Positions 1 to 11,165 are shown, counted from the first letter of the stretch. The stretch: 64,000 bases of DNA from Polytrichum commune (GCA_950295325.1 OX485803.1:64183554-64247553), one strand, 5' to 3'. Notes: a model not told the origin generated them from the sequence alone. Numbers and translations are program-made.

Positions 1-129
1 AAGTGCAAGATGATTGCCAATTCTAGATCGTGTCCATAGGCATTTTACCTCATAAATTTTGAAGCTCATATAAACACCTCATTCATTATTCAAGTGAAGA
101 TTTTCAAGTCATTAAATGGTTGTATAAAC

Positions 130-917
130 ATTTACAAGGCATATTTGAAGTAATGTATAATATGCCAATTGTAAACGTAAGATCTTCTCAAATAAATAAT
201 GCTCAGTCCACCTTGTCACAGCAAGCTTTAAAACTCTTGGAACTACTCAAAGATGACAATATTCTGTGATTGAAAGATTGACGTTGGATGCAGTTCAGGC
301 CTGAGTGGAGAGAGTTTGACTGAAAATGGACAATACTGGATTGGAATAGATACTTCAAAGGCCATGGTGGATGTTGTATCAGAGATAGGATAGAAGGAGA
401 TCTATTGCTCCTGATATTGGTCATGGTTTGGCATTCTGGCCTGGGTGCATTGATGGGGCTACTAGTATCTCTGCTTTGCAATGGCTTTGTAATGTCAACA
501 GAAGCTCTCACAATCCATGGTAATGGTTGCAAATATTTTTATTTGCAGAATTATATTTTGTGTTTGGCAGTTGGAGCTAGGGCTGTGATACAAATCTATC
601 CAGAAAATGATGCACAAATGACAATGTTAAAATCTGCAGGATTTATTGGTGGTATTCCAGATAGCACAAAGGCAAAAGAAACGTTTTTGGTCCTCAATGC
701 AGGTCCTATACTTGCAAAGAGTATTACTGTAAAGAAGTGCCAGGTTATTCAAGAGGATCATGTGTAAAAGAAAGCATGGATAATTCAAAAGAAAGATTGA
801 CAACAACGGCAAGGATTTGACGACATTCCACCCAACACTAAATATACAGGACGCAAGAGAGAAGCACAATTCTAATGCCAATTTACAAGGCAGATTCTTC
901 TAAATATTTGAAGTAAT
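130..917. repeat. Direct repeats bracketing the BUD23 pseudogene
   Basis: Two short words recur in the same order on both sides of the pseudogene. ATTTACAAGGCA is at 130-141 and 881-892. ATATTTGAAGTAAT is at 141-154 and 904-917. The downstream copy carries about 11 extra bases between the two words. This could be a decayed target-site duplication from retroposition, or an older local duplication. There is no poly(A) tract before the downstream copy. Confidence 0.5.
170..875 (+). pseudogene. BUD23: Processed pseudogene of BUD23/RID2 18S rRNA (guanine-N7) methyltransferase
   Basis: The living family methylates a guanine of 18S rRNA in the nucleolus, using S-adenosylmethionine and partnered by TRM112. 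Translation in shifting frames recovers the protein in order. The SAM-binding block reads DVGCSSGLSGESL (280-318), followed by YWIGIDTSKAMVDV. Then come [20 protein letters not shown] (about 450-510) and GARAVIQIYPENDAQ (from about 575). The C-terminal tail GFDDIPPNTKYTGRKREAQF ends at the TAA at 873-875. There are frameshifts near 265-280, 393-410 and 525-575, and stops at 391-393, 521-523 and 798-800. The acidic linker before the tail is mostly deleted. The whole body fits into about 700 bp with no introns, whereas plant genes of this family are normally interrupted, so a retroposed cDNA is the best reading. The first ~30 residues are not recognisable. Confidence 0.88.
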
Positions 918-1504
918 ATATATGCTGATGTGCGTTGGCTGTGAGAAGCCATGTCTCCCTTCGCTTTTGATCACGCTGCCAAATGTTAAAGGCACAAAAC
1001 AGGCTTCTGTTGTGCTTTTGTTATACCAGGGTGTATTCCCATGAGCTCTCTTTGCATCAACTTCATCAAAGCTACTCTCACCTTGATCTTCCTCCTTGCT
1101 TTTGCAATAAATCAGCTTCAAAAACCTGTATGCACAATTTGTGAATTGGAAGTACTGTATTGAAGATTCTACTACATAAACCACAAGACAGATTCTTCAT
1201 GTCATAGATAAAAGGGATCGGTCCACCATTAGTCCATTTGAGCTGAGAATACAGCAAGTAACTTGCTTTGCTCATTCAGTGCCTAACTTTTAGAAGCAGG
1301 TGGTCAATTTGATTAGAAGCAGGTCTTGTCAATTGCTACCTAGACTACACAGAAAAGGTCAGTCCCTATGGCAGGAATTGCAATGTGTATGGAGAAGCAC
1401 ATCACCTAGTCCTTTCGTGGATTGGTTAACACCTATATAAGAACTGTTCAATCATTGGTCCAACTAAAAAAACATATGTAGACAATCACCTATGAGGCTG
1501 CATT
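876..1504. other. Interval between the pseudogene and the DUF4079 stop codon
   Basis: This interval should include the 3' UTR of the minus-strand DUF4079 gene, whose stop codon is at 1505-1507. Two overlapping minus-strand open frames lie at 900-1275, but I recognise no protein in either and they are not treated as genes. The poly(A) site was not located. Confidence 0.5.
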
Positions 1505-4500
1505 TTAAGATAAGTAATCCAGCTGAAGACCCAGTTGAAGTCCAAAAATTGCATGAACCAGAAAGAACGCCATGATTATAGTGCCCAAAAATGCATGAAC
1601 GGTCCGCAAGTTTGGGTTAGCCTGCCAAGAAAAAGGATCACCAAAGAGTCTCAGTACCAATGATTGTCAATTCTGCACCAATATTGACAAGCCAATGTTG
1701 CATCGCATAGCATGAACAGGACGTCATAGCCTCATAATTTCTTGGAAAGTACCACAAGATGGTATCTCTTGATTCTGAGCATGTACACCGATATTACAAT
1801 ATTTTTCTGAGTTTTGAGTCACATGGAAAGAGAGATGATTTGTTCTTTATAGTCAGAAATGGTTTTGTCAATTCTGCTGATAGAAAAATTACCTTGAAAG
1901 CAGATGAAAGACCCGATTGTACACCCAAAAGGGCGAGGCCTATCAAACCAGTGACTGCGTGAGGGCTGCCACATCCAGAGCACACGAGAAAAATTACTGA
2001 GGTATATCACGCATGAATATGCAGAAGGGGGAAAGAACTTAGACCTCACGCAGCCTATTGGTAGGACTTTATAGCTTTATAATAAGTATTACAATTTGTC
2101 CATAAAAGGTCATTTTCAAGGTTTTGTCTGAAGCCTGAAGCTGAAGATGACCTCTCAAATTCCTACAGGACATTTGTTTTGTTCAGCCAGATGGCCTTAG
2201 GAATTTCATGAATATTTGATTTTAAGAAGCCTTTCAAGCAACATGCTCCTGCAAGAAAACAGTTTAATTTTGACTGGCGGGATGATTATAGACTTTGCGT
2301 TAGATAAAGTTCAAGCCATGGTTTCAAATTCCATATCGCCTCACCTTTCAAAAATTGGCTTATCGCCAGTGGTCACCAGGGAGGTGATGCCGCCAACAGC
2401 CCCAGCAGCAAAGAAAAAGAACATGCCAGCGAGCAATTTAGGGTGCAAGTCCTTGGCAGCTGCCCTGGCTGCCTGAGATTGCACATCATCAATACAAATT
2501 GTAATGAATCAGAATGATGTTGACAATCAAACCACCGTGGCAGAAGTGGGACAAGCGAAAACATTAGAACATCTGTGATGTTCACATCCACCGAAATGAA
2601 AATTGTCAGTGCAGGAGCTAAACTTACCCCATCCGGACTGAGGCGAATCTGCCAACCTAAGTAGGAGCCGTATCCGCCCATCGCAAAGAGTACTACTGCC
2701 TGCACATCGAGGCCACTCTTTCAATAGGATACATATGCCAATGAACCTACGATTTTGATGTCTTAATGTCATGTGCTTCCATGACCAATAAATATCCAGG
2801 AAACAGGTTTCAACTTATTAAGGTTAAGCTTATTCTAGAAAAAGATTATTTTGAAACAACCCAAGGTTTAAGGCAATCCAGATAAGAAGCAACAATTGAG
2901 GGAAAATATACGCAAACAAGAAACAAACTGTTTGTGCAGCAACGTGTACCATGTTGCCAGGGTGGCCCCAGTGAACAAGCCATGATGGCAGATCCCAAGC
3001 TCTAACCAAGTCTCCATATGGCTCGAACAATGCAGTCACCGTTGCAGCTACACGAACAAAAGTAAAGTGATTTAGTCAGACCTGAAATGACTAGAACTAC
3101 CAACAAATTGGTAATTAGATGATAGCCCAATGAATACAATACTTAATGCACATTCCCCCATTTTTCCTACCCACCCTTGAATCTCTTTACCCAAATAGTT
3201 GCTGAAGCTTAAAGTCTTCATTCAGCAACGCTTACGGTCATTGGAAAATGATTCTCCACATATTCAGGTTTCTATGTTACTCGGGCAGCACCGCATGCTC
3301 ATTTTACCCACAAAGCCCATACATTTTCCAAATCCTTATTGCCCACCGATTTATTGAAAGAGAGACAACCCTCTAAACCCCTTCCCACCCTCGAGAATTG
3401 AAGGTCAAAGGAACAAAGGCATGAAGCTTAATAATGATAAGTTGCAATTTATGTTGTTTGTGTAGAGGGGATCGAGAGTTTATACCACCAGGGAGCGCAG
3501 CGAGCGGTAGGAGGGGAAGTACACTCATAAGACGTGTCTCCTTCCTTGAAACAACAAGAGGAAGATCTAATCGCTCCGGAGCTGCTGCAATTAGCACATC
3601 CTTTTCCGTGTCTCCAGACCCGGCCTCACAACGGAAAGCTGCAAAACCCTTAAACCCTTAGTCCCTACTACGTACTCCTCCAAATCCAGCAGACTTCCAC
3701 CCAAATTAAGAATCCTTCACAATCCTACTTTATTCCCCGCTAATGCACAGGGAAATTCCAGTTTTGTCTCCACGTAAAGAATTACGATTTAATGTCTCGC
3801 TGATTATCTGGAGATGGAATAATTGTGTCGCTGTTTCTCATGAATGGTGACTCGCAAAAAAACCCATAATCTCCTTGTGTCGAAAATCGTTCACAAACAA
3901 CATGACAGTTACAAAAATCTGCTCTAAATGGTGGTCAGATTTATGCTCAAATTTTACAAGTGCAACATAACTTGCAGATAATTGCACATCACACTGTCCA
4001 ATATATGAGGTTTTTGGTCTTGACATTGTCTTCCAGCAAACTAATTGTCACTGGCTAACAATACTGATTATGATTAGAACTGAGGGAATGCAGCCAATGG
4101 TTGAAAATGCTCCCGCCTCCCACACATATACAGGTTTCAATACTCAATTAGCAGGAACAAACATTCAAAGATAAATGGAAGGCACCAAAAATGCCTGATT
4201 ATGCTTAGAATTGAGGAGATGACAGGCAATGGTTGAAACGACATCATCCCACATACACAGATTCCAGGACTCAATTAGTAGAAAAGACGAAATAGCATCA
4301 TTAGATATAACAGATGGCCCCACAAATGCCCCCCTGATTATGCGTAGGACCGAGGGAATGACAGTCAATAGTCGAAAATGCTTCCACATCACACAGATTT
4401 TCAGGACTCAATGAGCAGAAAAAGCGCAATGACATTCTCAGATAAATGGAAGGCACTCCATATGACTGATTATGCTTAGAACTCAGGGAATGACAGGCAA

Positions 4501-4902
4501 TAGTTGAAAATGCTCCCACATCTCACATATACAGAATTCAGAATTCAATTAGCAAAAAATAAAGAATTGCATTCCTGGATAAATGAAATGGCTCCCGCGC
4601 GACTGATTATGGTTAGAAGTAAGGGGCTGACAGCCAAATAGTTGAACATGTTCAATTCCACCCTCAACTTTTACCAGCCTCAGTATCTGTGGCCCATTCC
4701 AGTTATCCAGGGCTGTCAATACGTATTTTCGTGAAACTGAATATGCTTAGGACCCGGGGAATGCAGCTAGCTTTAGATTAGCTTTTAGCTTACACGGGAA
4801 GATGGATCGGCTCACTGCTCCGCTACGATGATGGCTCTGATAAGCAAGAACTCTGGAAGAAGCGGGCAAGATTGGAGCAGCTGCGAAAGCGAGATGGGCC
4901 AT
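1505..4902 (-). CDS. Plastid-targeted DUF4079-family membrane protein, seven exons, 249 aa
   Basis: Exons, from high to low coordinates: 4902-4794, 3638-3486, 3047-2950, 2699-2628, 2472-2345, 1965-1893 and 1621-1505 (TAA at 1507-1505). All introns are GT-AG, and the phases join without error into 750 nt. The family is shared by cyanobacteria and plastids; its biochemical role is not known to me. Residues 1 to about 40 are rich in Ala, Ser and Arg with no acidic residue early on, like a chloroplast transit peptide. A Leu/Pro-rich hydrophobic stretch at about 75-88 precedes the family core. Recognisable blocks are LVHWGHPGNM (111-120), AVVLFAMGGYGSYLGW (121-136), DLHPKLLAGMFFFF (152-165), SPHAVTGLIGLALLG (187-201) and TVHAFLG (218-224) followed by a last helix near 225-243. 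Four or five membrane segments are likely. The start chosen has a gccATGGcc context; the frame stays open upstream to 5124, so a longer N-terminus cannot be excluded. No break is seen. Confidence 0.93.
4065..4793. repeat. Minisatellite in intron 1 of the DUF4079 gene, ~134-bp unit
   Basis: The anchor TGATTATGcTTAGAAcTGAG recurs with variations at 4065, 4196, 4335, 4467, 4604 and 4738, giving spacings of 131, 139, 132, 137 and 134. Each unit also carries a form of GGGAATGACAG, AATGCTCCCACATC, GACTCAATTAGCAG and AGATAAATGGAAGGCAC. The last, partial unit runs almost to the exon 1 donor site at 4793. The units have drifted, so the array is old. Confidence 0.9.
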
Positions 4903-5200
4903 GGCCGCCGTCGCTCCTACAAATCTGCGAGCAAATCGAAGGCGCGCGCGTTCGCTCACTGCAGGCACGAGAAAGCAGAGAGTACTAAACTCATAAGGCT
5001 CTACCGAGGGCACAAGCACCATATGGATGAACAGATCGTAGATGGATGATATATTTGTGGATGAATGACGTCCGTCCGAGAGCGAGGAAAGTGCCCGGGG
5101 ACTCGGTGGGAGCGTGCGGGCCACACGCGGCAGCTTGAGCGCTATCTTCTCGTCCCTTGCAAAAGGAACAGTAGGTGGGTCTTAAATGGTTACTTTCTCC
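4903..5200 (-). promoter_or_regulatory. Probable 5' UTR/promoter region of the DUF4079 gene
   Basis: This stretch is richer in GC than its surroundings and lies directly upstream of the chosen start codon. The reading frame is open through it in phase with the gene, with alternative ATGs further out, the outermost at 5124. I did not find a convincing TATA box or transcription start. Confidence 0.35.
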
Positions 5201-5289
5201 TCACCAGCCACATCTCCAAGGATATGAAACACCCAATTAGAATGAGATTGTTAGCATATCCATGTGGAGGCCATAGCCACTTTCCACAT

Positions 5290-5890
5290 AATTTTCCGAG
5301 CTCATATGAATATCCTATTCACTATCAAAGTGAAGGTTCATCATGTTCATCAATTGGTCATATAGGTTATTTCAATTATGTTGATTGTTTGCATGAGCAT
5401 GGACTGGATGGTTATCAGCTTTGATCACACAATCTAATCTCTTTCAAAATTATGTCTTTCTGGTATATGTTCTTGAAGCCACGTCAATATGCATGTCACT
5501 TGAATTTGGGTGTCCTTATAAGAAAAGTAATTGTACAGAGGTTGCTTACCTTAACATTAAGGAAGACATGTGTTATTCGGATACTTTTCTCTTTGAATTT
5601 GCACCTACTTCTCATATGATATGAACCACACACGATTCGTGCGAGATAATCAGCATATCCAAATCACGCCCATACCCTATTGCCTTATGATTTACCAAAG
5701 TGTAGCATTTTTTACTCGTTATATTGTCATATATGTCCTCCTCCCCAAGTATGTGGATTGTCGAACCTAGAACACTTAGCATATTTCGAACATGTAAATA
5801 TGTTCCAAACGCATGTACCTTTGGTGTCTATTCTTAGATTTACACCTAACCGCATCCCACTCAAGCATAGGTGTCAAGATTAATTATATG
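5290..5890 (+). repeat. Dispersed repeat family X, copy 1
   Basis: The left part (GAGCTCATATGAATATCCTA, then AAGTGAAGGTTC and CAATTGGTCATATAGG) and the right part (TTACACCTAACCGCATCCCA, then AGCATAGGTGTC) recur in the same order at 10915-11165 (minus) and 42430-42700 (plus). A fragment of the left part is at about 61-118. No coding capacity or terminal structure is visible. This is probably an old non-autonomous element. Confidence 0.6.
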
Positions 5891-6149
5891 CTTCTCTTGC
5901 TTATCAAAGTGAGCACTTTTGATGAAGTCAAATATCTGATATTCATCTCATTTGACCAAAAGCTCAACATTTGCCATGATCCTTGCAAATTAGGTCATGA
6001 ATAAGTGCTTGTCCTTATTGATTTTTCATTTGATACAATTTCAAAAAATAATGTGGTGACCGTTGGTCAAAGTGCCAGGGATTTATGAATGATCAAAGTT
6101 ATGTTAATTGTAGGATACATGGCCTTGTATGTGGCCATATTTGTGGGTA

Positions 6150-6520
6150 CCTCCAACTTCACATACTTACACTTTTGAATGTTGGATCGATTTGGGAATT
6201 GTTGCATACAATTAACAATCGTGAATCACATAAATTGTCAATTCAAGTTTCATGATCATAATCGAGTTGTATTAATTTAGAAGAGGTCAAAATTATGATG
6301 ATATTTATTTCTAAGTAAGTGCACTACCTTTTCTAATGGTGTTAACAATTAAATTGGAGTGTTGTATATATTTGAGCACATAGTCCAGTCTCATTGTATC
6401 ACATGTTTTTTGGTGCCCACCTGTAATTGCAAGCTGCACCATATACCACTCAAATACATCAGTTAAAGGCAGTGACTATATAAGGTTTGCACCCCACGTA
6501 CTATCTTATGTGGGGAGGGT
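6150..6520 (+). repeat. Dispersed repeat family Y, copy 1
   Basis: Contains CCTCCAACTTCACATACT, TAACAATCGTGAATCACATA, TCAAGTTTCATGATCATA and CATATACCACTCAAATAC in order. The same order of motifs occurs at about 22080-22720, 24270-24720 and 27520-27870. Copies are strongly diverged. No open frame or terminal repeat is recognised. Confidence 0.45.
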
Positions 6521-7977
6521 TGGTTGTCTTGCATTGGGAATAGTCTTAGTCTGGTTGCACTTGGATTCTAGAAGAAAAACATTGAGAGTTGTTTTGATTA
6601 TAGCTTGAGCATTAAGTTAATTTGGTATTTTGTTTTAGTGTCATTGAATCCAAAAGAATAATCTCCACAATTGTTTGAATCCCATTTTACTATAAATATT
6701 TGATAGATAGACGTTGTTTCAATACACATCGCCAATGAATATATCGTGTGTTGAAAATAACAACAATGAATCGGTGACAATAAATAAAAGCATTAGCCAT
6801 AACAAATCAAAGCATAAGCTATGCCGCTTACTAGCAATAAGACACAATGTAATGAATGAGAAAATATCACATCAAAGCAAGAAGAAACTTCTTAAAATAC
6901 ACTCTCTTAGTTGAGTTACTCTCATCCCAAAGCGATGGTGAATACAAGACATAAATGAGTTCCTTAGTTTGTTGGCTCTGTCTGTAGGACAAAGACTATG
7001 CATCAACTTCTTCGTTTCAAGAGCAAATTTCCTAACCACTTTGTGTTCACACTTGGACGTTACTTGTTCTTGTTATTTTGAGTCCACTGTATTTAATGTG
7101 GATGTTATCTATAGTTTTATATATATATATACATACAAGTGCTCCCTAAAATGCATTGAAAGAAATCTATTTAACTATAGTTATTTTGGTAGTTCTTGAT
7201 TTTTTATTTAAAAAAAATTGGGTGATAAATGAGTAGCTTCAATCCTTGACCCGTATTTGAGAAGAAGGTGCACAAAATCCAAGAAAGGTTTGGTATAGTG
7301 AATAGCCATGGATTGGCATGAGCAAAGTAATAAGCTATAATTGTAGTCTTTCATAGCAAAGGACAGAGCTTCACGGTTCTACCGTTTTCTTGTTGGAACA
7401 TGTATTATTTTATGCACTTAATGAACACTCGTGCATCATTACATTATTAAGTATGTAGGCTTAGCTCTTTTTCTTCATAAGGGGATGACTAATGACAAGG
7501 CAAAGAAAAGATGTCACGCTAATACTTGAGACTTTACTCCCAACCATTTTGTTGGGATGTATTCATGCTAACCTGCATGACAAGATCAAACTAAAATTTG
7601 GGGCTGATCACAACAAACACCATGTTAGCACACACTACTCACGTAATTATACTAAACTATATTATATTATGTTACTAGCAAAGTTGAGCCCGGGTTTAGC
7701 TGCATGTTGCTTAAAAGTGATGAAGTGAACAATACTCAAGCTAAAGTACTATTCATTTTGTAAGCGAGACCCATGATAAAAAGGGCATTATACTCCAAAA
7801 ACAAATTCGCCCCATTGGACAGTGCTCTACAACTGATTATTGCTATAATTTGCAAGTTTTCCCCAATATTAAGCAACCTTCTTATACAATTTTCAAAACT
7901 TTTCCAACAATAAATTTTTTAACATTTCCGAAAAGCTTTTCTGTATTAAAAAAATGTAATTTTCGCCTAATCTTACC
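6521..7977. other. AT-rich intergenic DNA
   Basis: Only short, AT-rich reading frames are present. There is a short (TA)n stretch near 7120-7132. I see no gene, RNA or mobile-element structure here. Confidence 0.6.
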
Positions 7978-8502
7978 TGCGCAGAGGGTATCGAAGCCAA
8001 GGGTGAAGTCCACGTCAGCTATGCCACGTCATCTCCACGTACTCCGCCTTGGGCAACCTAAGCACAAAACCCCACCTCGTCGACGACCCCGTTCTTTTCC
8101 AGCCCTGCCGTAGCTGCAGGAGGCTCTTCTTCACCGGCTCGCCGTGACGTCAATCCTCCCAATTTTCATCAGACCATCAATCTGTCCGACGAGGATTGTT
8201 TGTAGGATTACCAACTTTTTGCATTTTGTTCACGACCTTCACGGAGGTGGCGGCCGTAGCAATCAATTCTCGGTAAGTACTACTGACTACTCTTTGCTAG
8301 TTTAGGGTTTAGAGCTTCAGGGGTTTGGGGTTTCGCATTGTTAGTTTGAGTGGCTCTCTTCGTGTGATAGTGAAAATCGTTGCTGGAGGAGAAGTTGTGG
8401 CTTGCATTTGTGAGTGCTTGATGTGGAAGTGAGGGTTGACATAATGATTGTTGCCAATTGCAACTCTTGGTTGGGCAGTTTTAGTTCCAGTGGAGTTCAG
8501 CG
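7978..8502 (+). promoter_or_regulatory. 5' leader of the ZNF593 gene, with leader intron and telo-box
   Basis: Base composition becomes GC-richer from about 7978, as expected for a promoter and 5' UTR. A leader exon appears to end at 8272, followed by a consensus donor (GTAAGTACT). The matching acceptor is at 8490 (TTTTAGTTCCAG) or at 8500, just before the ATG at 8503. The leader intron contains TTTAGGGTTT at 8301-8310, the reverse complement of the plant telo-box AAACCCTAAA. Telo-boxes are common in ribosome-biogenesis genes, which fits the downstream product. The transcription start is not determined. Confidence 0.6.
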
Positions 8503-10013
8503 ATGGGGCGGTGTCCGAATCACAAGAATAGTCATGGCAAGCATTATTCTCACAAGTCAGCCCGGAGAACCAAGTTCATGACAAAAGATATCCTTTCACA
8601 TGCTTTTTTAATTAGGGTTTCTGCGCGGTTTTGTCATTTCGGCTCTCCTACCTTGGTGCTTTCCTTGGACTATGCATGTGGATAGTGCTAGCTCTAACCT
8701 TGAAAAGCGTGAGGGTTTGCAACGTAATGGATTAGTTGAATGACAAGTTAGCTTTGCAACACTCTTTGGACTCTCCTCTGAGATATTTTTTGGATACATT
8801 GTTTGACTGTATTTTAAAGTTCTGGCATGCAACTCATCTGGCGGAGGTTAGCCTTGACCTGATTCGAGCACGAGATGACTTGATTCATACAGAGCTACGC
8901 AAGGTTGAAGTACCAAAGGCGCAGGAAATTGATCAGGATCTACCAGGCTTGGGCCAGTACTATTGTCTACATTGCGAGTAAGTTGTATGCTACCTCTACT
9001 ATATATATTTCCTTGATAAGCTCTTCAATCAGTTCTTGACAATGAATTGGCGAGTGACTAGTAAGTTATAGAAAGATGTGTCACAGATGTGTGCCTTGAT
9101 GTAGTGGCGAGAGTGTAGTTGACGCAATATTTTGCAGCCACCTCTTTGGCCAATCCGTGTGAAATTGATCGAATCAGGCTAATTGCGTGTTAGAGAGTAA
9201 TCAGCAACGGTAGGGTGCTTCTAGACGTTAGCTGTGTCAATAGGAGGCCAGTACTAGTTTGCAAGTGATTTTAACCTGAAAGTAGGCAGAAATTGAAACA
9301 TCAGAACTGGCATGGAAGGCATCATAATGCTTACACACAACTGAAAATTCTCAAGATCTTAGATTATTGAGTGTGGGGTTTTGGGATGCAGTCGTCACTT
9401 CATCAACACAACAATCCGAGATGATCATTACAAGACTAAGAAGCACAGGAAAAGGTGGGTCTCCCTTGTAGGGTCGTGAGGTTTCTGGTGGTTTAGAAAA
9501 TGAGACAGATTATTGCATTGTTCAGAATGGTGGGCGTGCAATAAGTTGAACTGATAGCAATGGCCATTGTTGAATATGGGGTGCATCCCAGGTGCTCACT
9601 GTAAATAGTCAACCCTGTGATTGTGGTGACCTTGTGTGAGTGGTCTTTTTGGAGGTTTGCGTTGTTTTCTGAGGTTTGGGAAATTTGGTTTAGTTTTTCT
9701 TTAAAGGGCATCTCAAATCTGGATAGCTTTGTGTGTGTTTCTTATGCTTGTGTCTACTTTCTATCTAGATGTCTTTAGAAAGTTCTGACTTTAGGATTTT
9801 TGCCGTGGCTTGATATGTGGCTTGATATGTTCAAATGTTTACCTTTTGAGTTGTCCTGGAAGCTTGTATATAACATGTGTTTTGTATATCAGGGTGAAGA
9901 TGATGAATGGCGATGCTCCTCACAACCAGGTTGATGCAGATATGGCCGCAGGAATGGGTGCTCCTGACCATGGCCCAAGGTTACGAACAGAGGGTGTTGC
10001 AATGGCCTTGTAG
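8503..10013 (+). CDS. ZNF593: ZNF593/Bud20-family C2H2 zinc-finger ribosome-assembly factor, four exons, 124 aa
   Basis: Coding exons are 8503-8587, 8872-8977, 9392-9454 and 9893-10013 (TAG at 10011-10013), 375 nt with consistent phases. Yeast Bud20 and human ZNF593 bind pre-60S particles and act in late assembly and nuclear export. The N-terminus MGRCPNHKNSHGKHYSHKSA leads into the family signature ARRTKF (20-25) and KGDD (28-31). DQDLPGLGQYYC precedes a U1-like finger, C60-x2-C63-x12-H76-x5-H82, followed by the basic run KKHRKR. The end contains QVDADMAAGMGAPDHGPRL, matching the conserved family tail. Length is normal for the family. Introns 2 and 3 are GT-AG. Intron 1 begins AT and ends AC (see separate entry), and its removal restores the conserved KGDD exactly. 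Nothing indicates decay. The flanks hold no other gene, so it stands alone. Confidence 0.94.
8588..8871 (+). other. U12-type AT-AC intron (intron 1 of ZNF593)
   Basis: The 5' splice site is ATATCCTTT at 8588-8596, a full match to the minor-spliceosome consensus. CCTTGAC at 8852-8858 fits the U12 branch-site consensus (TCCTTRAY), with the branch A at 8857. The intron ends in AC at 8870-8871, 14 nt beyond that A, which is within the usual U12 spacing. Length is 284 bp. No GT donor at this position would preserve the reading frame and the conserved KGDD motif. Confidence 0.9.
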
Positions 10014-10914
10014 TTCAGGATATTGCAAACAGGCATTTCTAGAAAGCTGATTGATGAGCAAATGTCAATGTCAGCTAGCACAAAGATTTGTGTGGATGGT
10101 GATTCTTCAAGAACTAGGCAGAACATGTGACATGTTCTTATCCTTAGTGTAAATGATGGTTCAGTTAATGTTCAAGTTTCTTTCCAGGGCCTCCACATTT
10201 ACCTTGAGCGCACTGTTATTGAAGACACTCAGCCTACCATCTTATAGCCTGCAACTTGCAATCCCTTGTTGAATTTGAATAAGAGTGTGAAAGTGCATCA
10301 TTGATTCAGTGCTAGGTTGCTCAGACCTGTGACATTCTGCAGCCGTTTGGTAGAGTGTCTCAATTGCTATGACCAGTTTTGGGTGTGTTGTCTGCCATCT
10401 GCTGTGGAACAGACTTGCTTTGCACTTCTGAACCCATCTGTGGGAAGTACCTGTATAAAATAAAAAGGGAACAAGTCACCACTTGTGAGCTGAAGGTTTT
10501 CCTGCTCTTCATGGAAGGAAGTTAAGTTGATCAATTGCATTTTTACCTTCAACTAGTAGTTCAGCTGTATTAGAAAGGTTGGATTGCTGGGTGTTCACTG
10601 TTTAGAAGCAAGTCTAAATCACCCAATGAGTATTACAAGATGATGTGTGTCCCTGCAGCTTTACCAGTATTTCAAAAACTCAGGATCTGTTCACCATAAA
10701 GGTATGTATTAGTATGCCATGGATTATTATAAATGACCTCTTCCTGTGGTGCTCAACATTATAGTCACCATATGGGGGTGGGGTGGGGGGGAGACCTATG
10801 TGGCTCACTGTCAGTGGACTCACCCACTCATTTTGCTTTGGATTGTAGCATGTCCGTGTTTGGTGTTTTAGAAGTTTTTTAAAAGGACTGCCTTGAGAGC
10901 TTGGACTGTAGGGA
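10014..10914. other. 3' flank of ZNF593 and intergenic DNA
   Basis: The first few hundred bases probably include the ZNF593 3' UTR. A G-rich run is at about 10775-10791. No further gene is recognised. Confidence 0.5.
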
Positions 10915-11165
10915 TAAGGTAGACATGACTAATTCGGACACAACAATATTATGGACACCTATATTTAAGTGGTATGTGGTTAGGCGTGGATCTAAGAACG
11001 GACAGTAAAAAGACGTGTTTATTAGGGATTGGATTAGACTATGTATTTCAAATATGCAAACCATTCTAGGTTTAATGACTAACATGATTGGGAGGACCTA
11101 TATGACCAATTAATGAGCACAAGAATCTTCACTTTGAGAATGAATAAGATATTTATACGAGTTTT
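10915..11165 (-). repeat. Dispersed repeat family X, copy 2 (inverted)
   Basis: Read on the minus strand this gives TCTTATTCATTCTCAAAGTG, ATTAATTGGTCATATAGG, CACGCCTAACCACATACCAC and AATATAGGTGTCCATAAT in the same order as the copies at 5290 and 42430. The right half is closest to the 42.6-kb copy. Confidence 0.6.

Noticed and set aside
900-1275. Two overlapping minus-strand open frames resembling protein
   Set aside because: No family recognised, frames overlap each other, and the interval probably includes the DUF4079 3' UTR.
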